Source: Hansfordia pulvinata (taxonomy: Eukaryota; Ascomycota; Sordariomycetes; Xylariales). Taken from it: 64,000 bases of DNA. Positions 46,277-55,671 of this stretch are shown here, piece after piece. The DNA is taken from the NCBI GenBank assembly GCA_006538405.1, contig BJKQ01000002.1, forward strand, positions 248,001-312,000. Direction: 5' to 3'. Positions within the stretch are counted from its first letter, which is position 1, and every line of letters begins with the position of its first letter. Position numbers and translations under genes: made by a program. Under the pieces are notes generated by a model, which saw only the letters and a program-made list of their open reading frames with translations, was not told the origin of the DNA and did no database searches.

Positions 46277-48187
46277 ATGTCTGCCGACCCGGCAGCGGGC
46301 CCGGGCCCCGCGCCCGCCTCTGCGCCCGCGCAGCAGCAGCCCCAACCTCACCCCTCATCCACATCGTCCACACAGCAGCAGCAGCAGCAGCAGCAGCAGC
46401 CCGAGAGCTCGACACGAGCGCAGCCCCAGACGAATCCGACGACAACAGCGACGACGGAAGCAACCGAGCAACAGACCCAGGCTACTACCCCCCCTCCGAG
46501 CACAACCACCACGACCACGACCGCGACCGCGACCGCGACCACCACCACCGACCCCCGAATCCCCCGCGCCGCACGCGCCAGCACAGCAGGCGCCGCCCAA
46601 GCCGGGCCTGCGCGCGACGCGATTCCAGGACGTGCTGGACGCGACGCTGTCGCACACGCTCAACAAGATCGCCTACGACAACTTCGCGTCGTGCTACCGA
46701 CGGTGGCGGCGCGGGCGCCCGGGACGCTCAAGGCCGTCCAGAGGCAGATGGTCGACCGGCTCGCTGTGCTTTGCAAGGTGCGTCGGTTTTCTTTTCCTTT
46801 ATGGTCTGCAAGCGCCAGGCCGGGCATTGATGGGGTGGCGTTGCGGATCCGAGGTGCAGCGACACGCTCAATGCTTGCCGCTTCTGCTGGTGGGCTGTGC
46901 GCATGGATGCCCTGCTTGGTCGCGACGTTGGCCGGCTTTGGTTCGGCACATGCGACGATGCGCATAGGCACAAAAATCCTGGCTGACTTGATTCCCGCCC
47001 TGCAGAAAGAATTCGACTCGGTCCTGACGAGCCGGAACGTGGTGGCCAAGCTCAACGAGCTCGAGGCCCTGATCAGCGACGCCGAGCGCCGCCGCGACGA
47101 AGCTGTCATGCAGGGCCAGCAGGACCCGCCGATACCGTAAGTCCATCCTGTCCGCTTCTTGCTTGCCGGTGATTTCGGTGTGCAGTGGGGAAGGGGAGGG
47201 GGCCAAGTGGTCCGCTGTCATGTAGCGCCGTAACCGCCTCTGACTTCAACAATCACACGGGCTTGTGGTTTAGTGGTATAATACTCCCTTAGCATGGGAG
47301 TGGTCCGGGGTTCGATTCCCCGCGAGTCCATCGTTGGTGGTTTAATCCCACCATTGTACCCTTTTTTTTTTGTTGCTGCCCTTCCGTCCTGGAGCAAGCA
47401 GCCTACCTCCCCCTCTTTTTTTTTTTTTGCTCTACTTTTCACGGGCTCGAGTCTGCTAGCGCGCGCTTCCGGGTTCAACTTTGTTTTCGGTGGAGGGGCC
47501 TCGAGGAAGGCCTGGCATATAACCCCCATCGACGGCTCAGTCCTTCACATACGACCATACCATCTGGAAAATTCGGGATCCCGTCCGCTCTCCCATAGAC
47601 AAGCCAGATAGGGCCGGATTAGTAGTTGGGTCGGTGACGACCAGCGAATCCCCGGTGTTGTATGTTTTTTGGCCTTTTTCTGGCCGACTTTCACCGGCTC
47701 AACATTAGTGTTCTTTTTGTTCTTTCAGTTCCGCTGCTGGGTTTCTTCCATCCTTGTCCTCCCACCCCATGCACCATCGCCATCCCCGGCCGCCACATTC
47801 TATCCACACGAAAACGAACCAAAAAAAAAAAGAAAGAAAAGAACCTGACCCCTCGACAGCCCCCACACCCTTCCGGCCGAGGCCGTCCTGTCGGCGCACC
47901 TGCGCCCGCACCTGGCGCAGCAGCGGTCGCGCCTCAACGCGCGCCTGCAGACGTCGCAGGGGCGCAACGCCCGGCTGTGGGCGGACGTGGAGGCGCAGAG
48001 GCGCGAGGCCGCCGAGCTCGAGCGGCGGCTGGGCCTGGCGGCCGGGGACGTCGCCGAGGCGGGCCGGCTGCTGGCCGAGGGGCCCCGGGCGGCGGCGGCC
48101 GAGGACGTGGCGGCCGAGACGCGCGAGATCGAGGAGATGCTGGCCGCCACGGCGGAGGCGGCGGCTGCCGGGGCCGTGCTTGTCTAG
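46277..48187 (+). CDS. nnf1: kinetochore protein Nnf1 (Mis12/MIND complex), two compensating frameshifts
   Basis: Exon 1 46277-46777; intron 1 46778-47005 (GTGCGT, CTGAC, CTGCAG); exon 2 47006-47136; intron 2 47137-47859 (GTAAGT, CTGAC, CGACAG); exon 3 47860-48187; about 319 residues. After a Gln/Thr/Pro-rich low-complexity N terminus (CAG run at 46374-46399) the conserved body begins RATRFQDVLDATLSHTL, NKIAYDNFASC, then PTVAARAPGTLKAVQ, KEFDSVLTSRNVVAKLNELE and PPIPPHTLPAEAVLSAHLRP, and a C-terminal coiled coil. Nnf1 links the inner kinetochore to Ndc80 and is essential in yeast. Two one-base changes are needed: one C too many at 46552-46556 and one C too few at 46697-46698; together they restore the frame. 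Intron 2 contains a tRNA and a 5S rRNA gene on the same strand. Intron 1 is 228 nt, a multiple of three, and has no stop, so retention would keep the frame. Confidence 0.85.
47259..47330 (+). tRNA. tRNA-Ala (anticodon AGC)
   Basis: 72 nt folding into a full cloverleaf: acceptor GGGCTTG with CGAGTCC and discriminator A, D arm with GTTT/TAAT, anticodon stem CTCCC/GGGAG around TTAGCAT (anticodon AGC), T arm CGGGG/CCCCG around TTCGATT. The acceptor has the G3-U70 pair that marks alanine tRNAs. There is no intron. It lies inside intron 2 of nnf1 on the same strand, with a T10 run 31 nt downstream as RNA polymerase III terminator. Confidence 0.96.
47362..47371 (+). terminator. RNA polymerase III terminator of tRNA-Ala
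   Basis: Ten consecutive T, preceded by a TGGTGG/CCACCA hairpin (47335-47353). T runs stop RNA polymerase III; a further T run at about 47416-47428 could act as backup. Confidence 0.7.
47547..47666 (+). rRNA. 5S ribosomal RNA gene
   Basis: About 120 nt beginning ACATACGACCATAC and ending GTTGTATGTT, so the termini form the 9-bp helix I (one G-U). Internal blocks typical of fungal 5S are present: CCCGTCCGCTC, TAGTAGTTGGGT, and GACGACCAGCGAATCC with a GTGA tetraloop between GGTCG and CGACC. A T6 run follows at once. Single dispersed 5S genes, outside the rDNA unit, are normal in filamentous ascomycetes. It lies in nnf1 intron 2, about 216 nt downstream of the tRNA, same strand. Helix II is base-paired (CCATCTGG with CCAGATAGG), so it looks functional. 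Confidence 0.93.
47665..47670 (+). terminator. RNA polymerase III terminator of 5S rRNA
   Basis: Six T directly at the 3' end of the 5S gene, the usual position for Pol III termination. Confidence 0.7.
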
Positions 48188-51100
48188 TAATTCGCCGAAG
48201 CGAAGGGGTGGTTGTGGAGGGAGGGCTTGGTCTGAAGAGCAGGGTGGCGGGAGCCGGTTTGTATTGGTCGAGTGAGGGCTGGGCGGGCTGCCCTGCGCGC
48301 GCGGAAGTCGGGTCCCCCCCCCCCCCCCCCAATGGTCGAGAGGCGCGTGGCTACTCGCGGCGCGAGAGTTTTGCCCTGGCTACGTCACGGCGCAGGCCAA
48401 ACGGTCTTTTTTTGTCGACATGAGGCGCACGACCTGGGCGGAGAGGGGCATCGTCCTGCAATCGGTCAAACTGCGGCGCCGGCCTTTTCCGCACACTCGT
48501 CCTGCTCAGAGGTGGCCCTCTAATGGTATATTGCTCTGTCGCCTCAGATCCACCCCAGTTCTGTTCCCGTTGTTCCATATACCAGTCCAATTCGTGGAGT
48601 CAGGTCTCCCTCATAGCAATCCTACGCGCGAGTTCTGGTGGCATCGAAGGCCGCCTGTTTTGCATGGCACACTGCACAAATATACGAGCACTTATTCAAT
48701 GAGCCTAGAGCCTGCCCCGATTCCCACCCCCTTCTCGTGCTGCCTACCTACCTATTCATACGGCGCCATGTATTAGGTAACCACACACCACACACCTGCT
48801 CCTGTGCCAATGCCCATGCCGGCAGTCGACGCCCCGGGCCGCGTGATTGGGCGGGATGGTAGGCGGCTTCGGCTGCAGGCGCCAAGGCAAGCCGTTCCCG
48901 TCACGCCGGGCCACTTTTACCAGCTATCGTAGCGGGGGGGGGGAAGGCGACGCGGTTGGTGCCAGCGCAACATGGGACGGAAGGTCCGCTTGACTCTTTC
49001 TTTTTTTTTTTTTTGGCGTGCTGTGTGGTGTCGTCGTCGGTGCCCAACAGGGGGCTTATGGCTGCCCCGCTCCCCCTTTTTCCCCTCGCTCAAGTCATTT
49101 TGATTCTGGATCGTGGTTCAGGAATACAGTTTCGAGGTTCTATTTACCGTGTTTACTTTGTGTTTTTCGGGTTCCCAACATCATCGTCAGGAAGGATGGG
49201 CGAGCCAGCTTGGGCTGTGGATGGAGAACTGAAGGCTGAGGGGGGAAAGGGGGAGTCGCGCGTGAGTACTCGTACGTGGTCCGTCTCCGGGCGCCTGGCG
49301 TGATGGGGCTCAGGCCGCATGTGACGAGGCGGCGAGGGTGTGACCTGCTCACTCTGCCAGTGGGCGACCGGATTCCATTGCCCCCTTGAGTGTGCAGACA
49401 GGCGAAGGGTACCCGTCCTGGGGCAGATGCGGGTGTACGGGTAGGGCGAGGCTGCTTATTAGGGGGGATTTTGCAGAGGTGCATACATAAGGAGGTTTTG
49501 TGATACCATCTTTCGTTTCACTCACTCCATTAATTTGGGTTGTTAATGACGGATATTGTTTGTGAATGTTTCTAGAAGCCCTACCCCTCGGCGCCCTGCT
49601 TGGCTGTTGGGTCGGGTGCAGCTGGACATGCTCACGATACCGCACGTGCGGCTTGGGTGTGTGGCTCTCACATGGTCGGTTCAGCACGGTTGTCACTGCT
49701 CGGCAACGCAATGAAGGCTGTGGGTTACCGAGGGCGTGTAAGCCGGGTAACATGTAGTCTGCGGGCTGGCAAATGCCGGCTGTAATCTCTCTACGGTGCG
49801 CTTGATCTTCTCGATCGATTACCTAAGGTAAGAAAGTAGGTAGGTACTTAAGATCTCGCGATATTTCTGACTTTTTATAGTTCTCGAAAAACGTCGTCAC
49901 CCATCCTGTGGCAGGCTTTTTCGGCCCTGTCTAGCTCGTGATAGACAGACATGCGATGCAACACGCGACAGGCGCCCAGAGTGAGCGCGGGGCATTAGCC
50001 CGGGACGTTGATGCAGGTTGTTGGTGTTTTGGCCCAAGCTGAAGAGAGAATCGGACATGGATGGACCCTGCGAGCCTGGCGTCCCTAACGCGTCCCACTC
50101 TGCCGGGCCCAGCCATAGAGGTGGGTGATTTCCCAGCTCCCCACAACCGCGACGATGAGGCGCTGAATGGATCGCGGGGTGCCGTTGTGCGCATGACGTA
50201 GTCGGGGACTGGAGGCCCAGCTTCGCGCCGACTCTGCGAGTTGTGTAGCTAAGGTACTTAAGGTACAGCCGTGCAGCACTGGGTGGAGGACTGTAAAGGA
50301 CGGGAGGCATTAAATCGGCGCATCCCGAGCGCTAGAAGCGCTGTAGACGCCGGCCTACCGAGGCTCTGTACGAGTGCCTATACTCCGTTAACTCTTCCAT
50401 TGTCCACTACCGTTGGAGGTGGCTCCCAGTGATACATGAGCCGTACCGTACATACCTATGTACATACCCGAGGTCCAGATGCCTTCGCCCACTGTCGATG
50501 AGGTCATCACCGTCTACGGCCGTCGGCCGCGGGGCTGCCTCTCCAACACCACCACATCACACCTTGACTCCAGACGCCACTCCGGAAAGTGATAGGAAAA
50601 TCCCATGTCAACTTGACCACCCCGAGCTGCACGTTCGAGACAGTTTCGCGATTGCATCCTGCCCATCTGCCACAGGCACCACCACGGCGCAGCACACGTG
50701 GGCAGACCGACTGCGCCGCCTGTGAGACCCGATTGCCCGACCCGCCTCTGGAGATCGAATCACATCACATCGCGTCGCATCGCCTCGCCGGCTCGAATCG
50801 CCATTTCACGACCACGACCACGACCACGACCACCAAGCGCTCTTCTCCGCCTTTGCCTTGCCCACCCGCCCTGGAGCTGCCACCCTGGATCCCTGCCTGC
50901 CTCTGTCTGCCTGCGTCTGCGTCTGCATCTGCATCTGCATTGGCATCTCGACACGCACAAGCTCCCGCCGCCGTCGTCTGGGGCTCCGCGGTGGATCTGC
51001 CTCGGTGCCCGCCTGCGCGTCCAAGTGGACTCCCACCACCGCGCCCAACCACGTCTTGCGACTCGCCGCGAGCTACACGGCGCCTCATTCTTCTATTGGA

Positions 51101-51542
51101 CGACCCGCTGCCACCACGTCGCTGGTCTGCCCGGCTGCCCTTCCGCGCCACAGCCCGCCAAACGACTGCTCTCCCCCGTTGGCCCCGTCCGCCTCCTCCC
51201 GCCTGCCCAACCCTGCGCCGGCCCCATTCGACACATCCCACCCAGTCGCCAGTCTGCCCGTCGTCACATCTCGTCCACTCATCCGAGCCCTATCCTGCCG
51301 TCCTCTGCGCCTGTCCAGTCACCTGAGCCCTGCCCTGCCGTCCGGGTTGTGCCCAACAGGCAAGGCGGGCGGTTCCCCAGCCTAGGTCCCAACTTACAGC
51401 TATAGCCAGAGTGACCCGGGAGTAGGAGACTGCCGGAAGCCACAACCAAGCGAGCGCGGCCGGCGCACAGAGCGCTTCGCGCACTATAAACCTGTCACGC
51501 CCTCTCCAAGCTTCACCCGAAAGCCTCTCCTTTTCTTTCATC
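48188..51542. other. long intergenic region, no convincing gene
   Basis: About 3.35 kb. It contains a C17 run (48314-48330) in the nnf1 3' flank, a TACTCGTAC motif at 49267-49275, ACCTAAGGTA at 49821-49830 and GGTACTTAAGGTAC near 50253. The last 900 bases are C-rich with CGACCA and CTGCAT microsatellites and open in several frames by composition; I read them as promoter and leader of the carrier gene. No domain recognised. Confidence 0.55.
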
Positions 51543-53423
51543 ATGCCTCCGCACGCAGCTCCCTCTCAGGCCTCGGCAACCTTTCTCAAGTTCCTGCCCG
51601 CCCTCCACCACGCCGCCTCCGGGTCCATCGGCACCCTCATCTCGACATGTGCTCTGTATCCTCTTTCGCTAGTCATCACCCGCCTGCAGGTGCAGCGCCA
51701 GCTGAAGGCGCGGCACGAGGAACCAGCTGCCCCTCCGTCAGCGAGTTCCTCGTCAAGTCCGGAGGGTCGCCCAAGTCCGCCAGATCAGCCAGGTCCGCCA
51801 CCCGAGGAGCATCCAGGTCACCCTCGCCACAGCCCCTCGAGAAGCCCTCGCAGCCCGCCAGCAAGCTCCCATCGCCCGCCCCATCATGTCGGTCTGGAGA
51901 CGGAGGAGGGGGAGGATCTGTTGCTGGATCTGACGGAGCCAAGTCCAAGAGAGAAGCCTTTGGAAGCTTCATCCGATCCCTCAGCACCGGGGGCACCAGC
52001 CTCCGCTACGGGCCCGGAAGCGGCAGCGGCAGCGGCTGCGGAAGCGCCACCGGAAGCGGGCCAGGAAGCGGAGAACGCAGCCACGGTGGGAGTCGCAGCC
52101 ACAGCGCCAGCCGCGGCGGCAGCGGATCTGCCAGCCGTAGCGGATACGGCAACAGCTCCTGCAGCACCGGGTGCAGCCAGTGCCTCCGTTCGGCCTCGTC
52201 CGCAAAGCGCACCGCCCTCACCGGAAGCAGCAGGGGAACCAAGAAGTCCCGCGACGCCCGCAGAGTACGCCGGTATACTCGACGCGTTTTCGCGGATCTG
52301 CGCCTCGGAAGGCGGGCCGAAAGCTCTCTACTCTGGCCTGGCCTCCGATGCAACCAAGTCGTTATTGGACTCTTTCCTGTTTTTTATGTTTTATGAGTGG
52401 TTCCGCGCCCTGCGCCGGCAGCACGCCTCGGGCCGTGGCCGCGCCCGCCTCGGCGTCCTCGAGGAGCTGGGCGTCGGCGTCGCGGCCGGCGCGTGTTCGC
52501 GCTTGTTGACGACGCCCATCGCCAACGTGGTGACACGCAAGCAGACTGCCAGTCTCGTCAGCGACGACAACGACGACGACGACGACCGGTCTTCGACCCT
52601 CAGTGTCGACGAGATGAGCATTGGACAGATCATTCGCGCCATCCGCAAAGAGAAGGGGGTCGCTGGTCTCTGGTCCGGCTACTCGGCCACACTGCTGCTG
52701 ACCCTGAACCCGAGCATCACGTTCTTCCTCCAAGACATGCTGCGGCACCGTTTCTTAGCTACAGACTCCGAGCCGGGCCCTTATTGGACATTTCTCCTCG
52801 CTGCCGTCAGCAAATCCACCGCGAGCGCGATCACCTATCCGTTCCAGATTGCGAAATCGCGCCTACAGGCTGGGGTCGCCAACCCGGACGAGGAAGAGGA
52901 CGAGGGGCGGGACGCTGCCGCCTCCGAGACAACCACTGAGCGGACGGTCGATCGCGAGGTGGAGCACAAGCTGAAAGGGGTTCGCGCGGCGCGCAAGCTG
53001 GCGAAGAAGAGCATATTCGGCACTTTGGCCACGGTGGTGCGGCGCGAGGGGGTCGGCGCGCTTTATGACGGCGTCGGAGCCGAGCTTCTCAAGGGATTCC
53101 TCAGCCACGGCACCACCATGCTCGCGAAAGACGCGGTTCACAAGCTTCTCTTCCGTCTCTACCTGGCGGTCTTGGGCATCCTGGCTGAGCTTCGCAGCCG
53201 CAGAACTACTGCCCGCGCTACCGCTAGCGACGTCATCGACGGTATCGGCCCCAACCCGTCTACGAAGGATAGGGTTGAGAAATCGATCACCGACTGGGCG
53301 TCGAGTGTCAGCAATGCCATTAGGCCCACAGCCGAGACGGCAGCCAGCAAACCCACAGCTCGCGATGCCTCGCCGCCGCCTCCGATGCCGCATGCCCCTC
53401 CGCCACCCCAGACACGACTGTGA
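51543..53423 (+). CDS. peroxisomal-type mitochondrial carrier family protein (Pmp47/Ant1-like)
   Basis: An intronless frame of 626 codons. Three carrier signatures are present: YPLSLVITRLQVQ (repeat 1, about residue 40), TTPIANVVTRKQTA (repeat 2) and TYPFQIAKSRLQAG (repeat 3), with the repeat-end glycines GLASDATKSLLDSF, GLWSGYSATLLLTLNPSI and ALYDGVGAELLKGF. The TRKQT form of repeat 2 and the NPSI block point to the peroxisomal branch that carries adenine nucleotides or CoA-like cofactors. A roughly 200-residue Ala/Pro/Ser-rich insert follows the first helix, where relatives have a short loop. The C terminus is a poorly conserved Pro-rich tail. In the insert another frame (51647-52396) is also open for about 250 codons, so hidden compensating indels there cannot be excluded. 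Substrate is inferred. Confidence 0.85.
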   Translation: MPPHAAPSQASATFLKFLPALHHAASGSIGTLISTCALYPLSLVITRLQVQRQLKARHEEPAAPPSASSSSSPEGRPSPPDQPGPPPEEHPGHPRHSPSRSPRSPPASSHRPPHHVGLETEEGEDLLLDLTEPSPREKPLEASSDPSAPGAPASATGPEAAAAAAAEAPPEAGQEAENAATVGVAATAPAAAAADLPAVADTATAPAAPGAASASVRPRPQSAPPSPEAAGEPRSPATPAEYAGILDAFSRICASEGGPKALYSGLASDATKSLLDSFLFFMFYEWFRALRRQHASGRGRARLGVLEELGVGVAAGACSRLLTTPIANVVTRKQTASLVSDDNDDDDDRSSTLSVDEMSIGQIIRAIRKEKGVAGLWSGYSATLLLTLNPSITFFLQDMLRHRFLATDSEPGPYWTFLLAAVSKSTASAITYPFQIAKSRLQAGVANPDEEEDEGRDAAASETTTERTVDREVEHKLKGVRAARKLAKKSIFGTLATVVRREGVGALYDGVGAELLKGFLSHGTTMLAKDAVHKLLFRLYLAVLGILAELRSRRTTARATASDVIDGIGPNPSTKDRVEKSITDWASSVSNAIRPTAETAASKPTARDASPPPPMPHAPPPPQTRL

Positions 53424-55293
53424 TACCCCCCGCGCTGCACTACCCTGCTGCTGCCAGCGAGGCATCGGCGCGTGGCGCGCCACACTGCTCTGCACCAAGC
53501 GTCTATGAGGCTGGGGAGAGCTTCGCGGAGCGTCGTGAAGGCGACTGGGACCAGTCTACCACGATGCTGCCCCCTGCCTTGCAGTACCGGACACCGTCAG
53601 CCGGAGCGGCCGGCTGCGGCAAAGCCGCCCAGAACTTGCGCGTCGTTGTCAACATGCTCGACGGTACGCGGCGGGGCGTGAAATGAGGCCGCCTTTGCAC
53701 CGCTTTTTCTTTCCACCCTTCCTCTTCGCCTCTTTCCTCACACTCATGATTCTAACGTGATGACCTTACGATTTCAGGCGTTGGCGTCCTTCGCCGGTGC
53801 GAAGCCGGTGGAGCAGCCACGAGCGATGTTCTGTACCATTTTCTTTCCGTTTCCTTGTATCCATTTTTTCCTATTAAAGGGTCTGTCCCGGTGCCGTTTC
53901 TTTGGCGCTGGGAAGGGGTCGTCTTGCTTAATGACCTGAGGTGATGCGAGAAATGAGCGGTGGGGCAAAATGATCTGTTTTTACGAGCGCCTGGGCTTGT
54001 TTCAACCTTTCCATTGTCGCTTTTTTGGTCGCGCTTTCTCATCGCATGTATGGAGTTTTGGGTTTCTTCCTTCTTGGTCCGTTGGCCTTTTCACTCGTTT
54101 ATGTGGCATGATCACAGCGCTTGTTTGGATTTGTGTGTTCTTGTACGCCTACATAGCATCGGCCGGTGTTCATGTCTGCGATCGATCTGTTGTGTGCTCA
54201 AACTAAATAGTAATGATGACGTCTTTTGATTTCGATCTAAGTACCCGCGAGTATCATCAAAATGTGCTGCGAGCGCGTGAGCACAGCATTCTCGCCGATG
54301 GGATTGAGGTGGCACACTGCAGGGGTCAGTTGCCTCTGATCTTTGTTACATGTCAGCCCTGGGGGCCGAGCAGCCGCCAACCCCCCTTCAGCTGTGCACA
54401 GCTCAGGGCCGTGGCGACGCACCGTGACCGAGCCGCCGCGCCCTGTGAATCGAATCAGCGCTTGAGAGACTTTTACTTACTCTTTGATATTTCGGTCCAT
54501 AGGTCCTACCGTACCCGCGGTCTTGCGAGTGGGCGGCCACCAACAAGACGAAGCGAAAGACGGCGGCTTTCCAGCCCCTACGCCGTTACGCCCTCTAACG
54601 GAGTTGAGAGTGGACCGCGCGGGCTGGCCAGGCAGTCCCGGCTCGAGGAAATTTTCGAGGACATGTTCGATTTGCTGTTCGGCACCGCGGGCCTCTCGGT
54701 TATGGTCAGCTAATAGGCATGTATACGATGAGTAGGTAGCCAGCAGCTTCCGTCCATCGTCTTAACAGACTTCACAAGCCGTGAGATTCCATTGACTGAT
54801 CGTGACCCGTGCCGCGAGTAAGCCGGACTACGGTCTGGACAGATGGTATGCTTATGATGATCCGTCCTCTCGACCACTCGCAAGTGCGCCTTGGCCTCCG
54901 CAGAAGTCACGACGAAAAGACGGACACAAACGAAACACGAGCGGCATTACAGGCTTGCACCGTCGAGAATAGACCAAGCGTCGCACATTCTCATCGTGTT
55001 CATAACATTTTACCAGAGGAGCAGGTTACCCCGTCTATCGTACATGATTTCAAACAATTACATGAAACCCCGGCCCTGACTCCAACATCGTCGACTCGTT
55101 GTACCGAAGCGCAAAGCCGCAGCAAGCAAGGACTCAAAGGAGAAGCAGCCCCCGAGAAGAACAACACAAAATGCACCAACAATCATAGCCCCGCCCGCAT
55201 GCAACAAATTACGCCTCGTATGCCATCGGAAATAAAAGGCCAACCAAAAACATGAAAAAAGCTTAGAAGCCGCCCACAGCCACTAATCTAACC
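53424..55293. other. intergenic, no gene seen
   Basis: About 1.87 kb between the carrier stop and the stop of the small minus-strand gene: 3' flanks of both, T-rich around 53990-54130. No domain in any frame; open frames are below 170 codons. Confidence 0.55.
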
Positions 55294-55671
55294 TTACTCA
55301 GAGTCGTCGTCCTTGTCCTCGGGGTCGACGTCCGGGGGGTCGCCGTTCTCGCCGCCGTCGAAGTCGGCCTGGTCCTTCGGGTCGATCTCCGGGGGCTCGT
55401 CGTCCTGGCCGCCGTTATAGTCGTCCTGGTCCGACGGGTCGACGTCGGGCACGTGGCCGTCGTCGTTGTCGTAGCGGGCCTGCAGGCTCGCGCCCTGGGC
55501 GCGCGACTGCGGAGGCATGGTCAGTCGTCTGGATCGCCGGGGGGGAGGAGGGGGTAAGGGATTGGAGGTTTGTTAGAGAAAAGAAAGAACACCTACAGCC
55601 TGCGAGGGGAGGGCCGCGGCCGTGGTGACGGCGAGTGCCGCGAGCACGAGGTTGGAGAGGGTGAACTTCAT
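55294..55671 (-). CDS. small secreted acidic repeat protein
   Basis: Exon 1 55671-55597, intron 55596-55507 (GTAGGT, CTCTAAC branch, CGCAG acceptor, 90 nt), exon 2 55506-55294; 95 residues. The signal peptide is clear: MKFTLSNLVLAALAVTTAAA, cleaved probably before LPSQA. The mature part has a short basic segment (SRAQGASLQARYD) and then about two and a half copies of a 19-residue acidic repeat: VPDVDPSDQDDYNGGQDDE, PPEIDPKDQADFDGGENGD, PPDVDPEDKDDDSE. No cysteine is present. I know no family that fits; the dense Asp/Glu suggests binding of Ca2+ or basic partners, or a wall/matrix role. The first exon is needed: without it there is no signal peptide. Confidence 0.72.

Noticed and set aside
50589..51405. 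Long overlapping plus-strand frames before the carrier gene
   Set aside because: Composition-driven (C-rich, no stops) in three frames at once; best read as promoter and leader.
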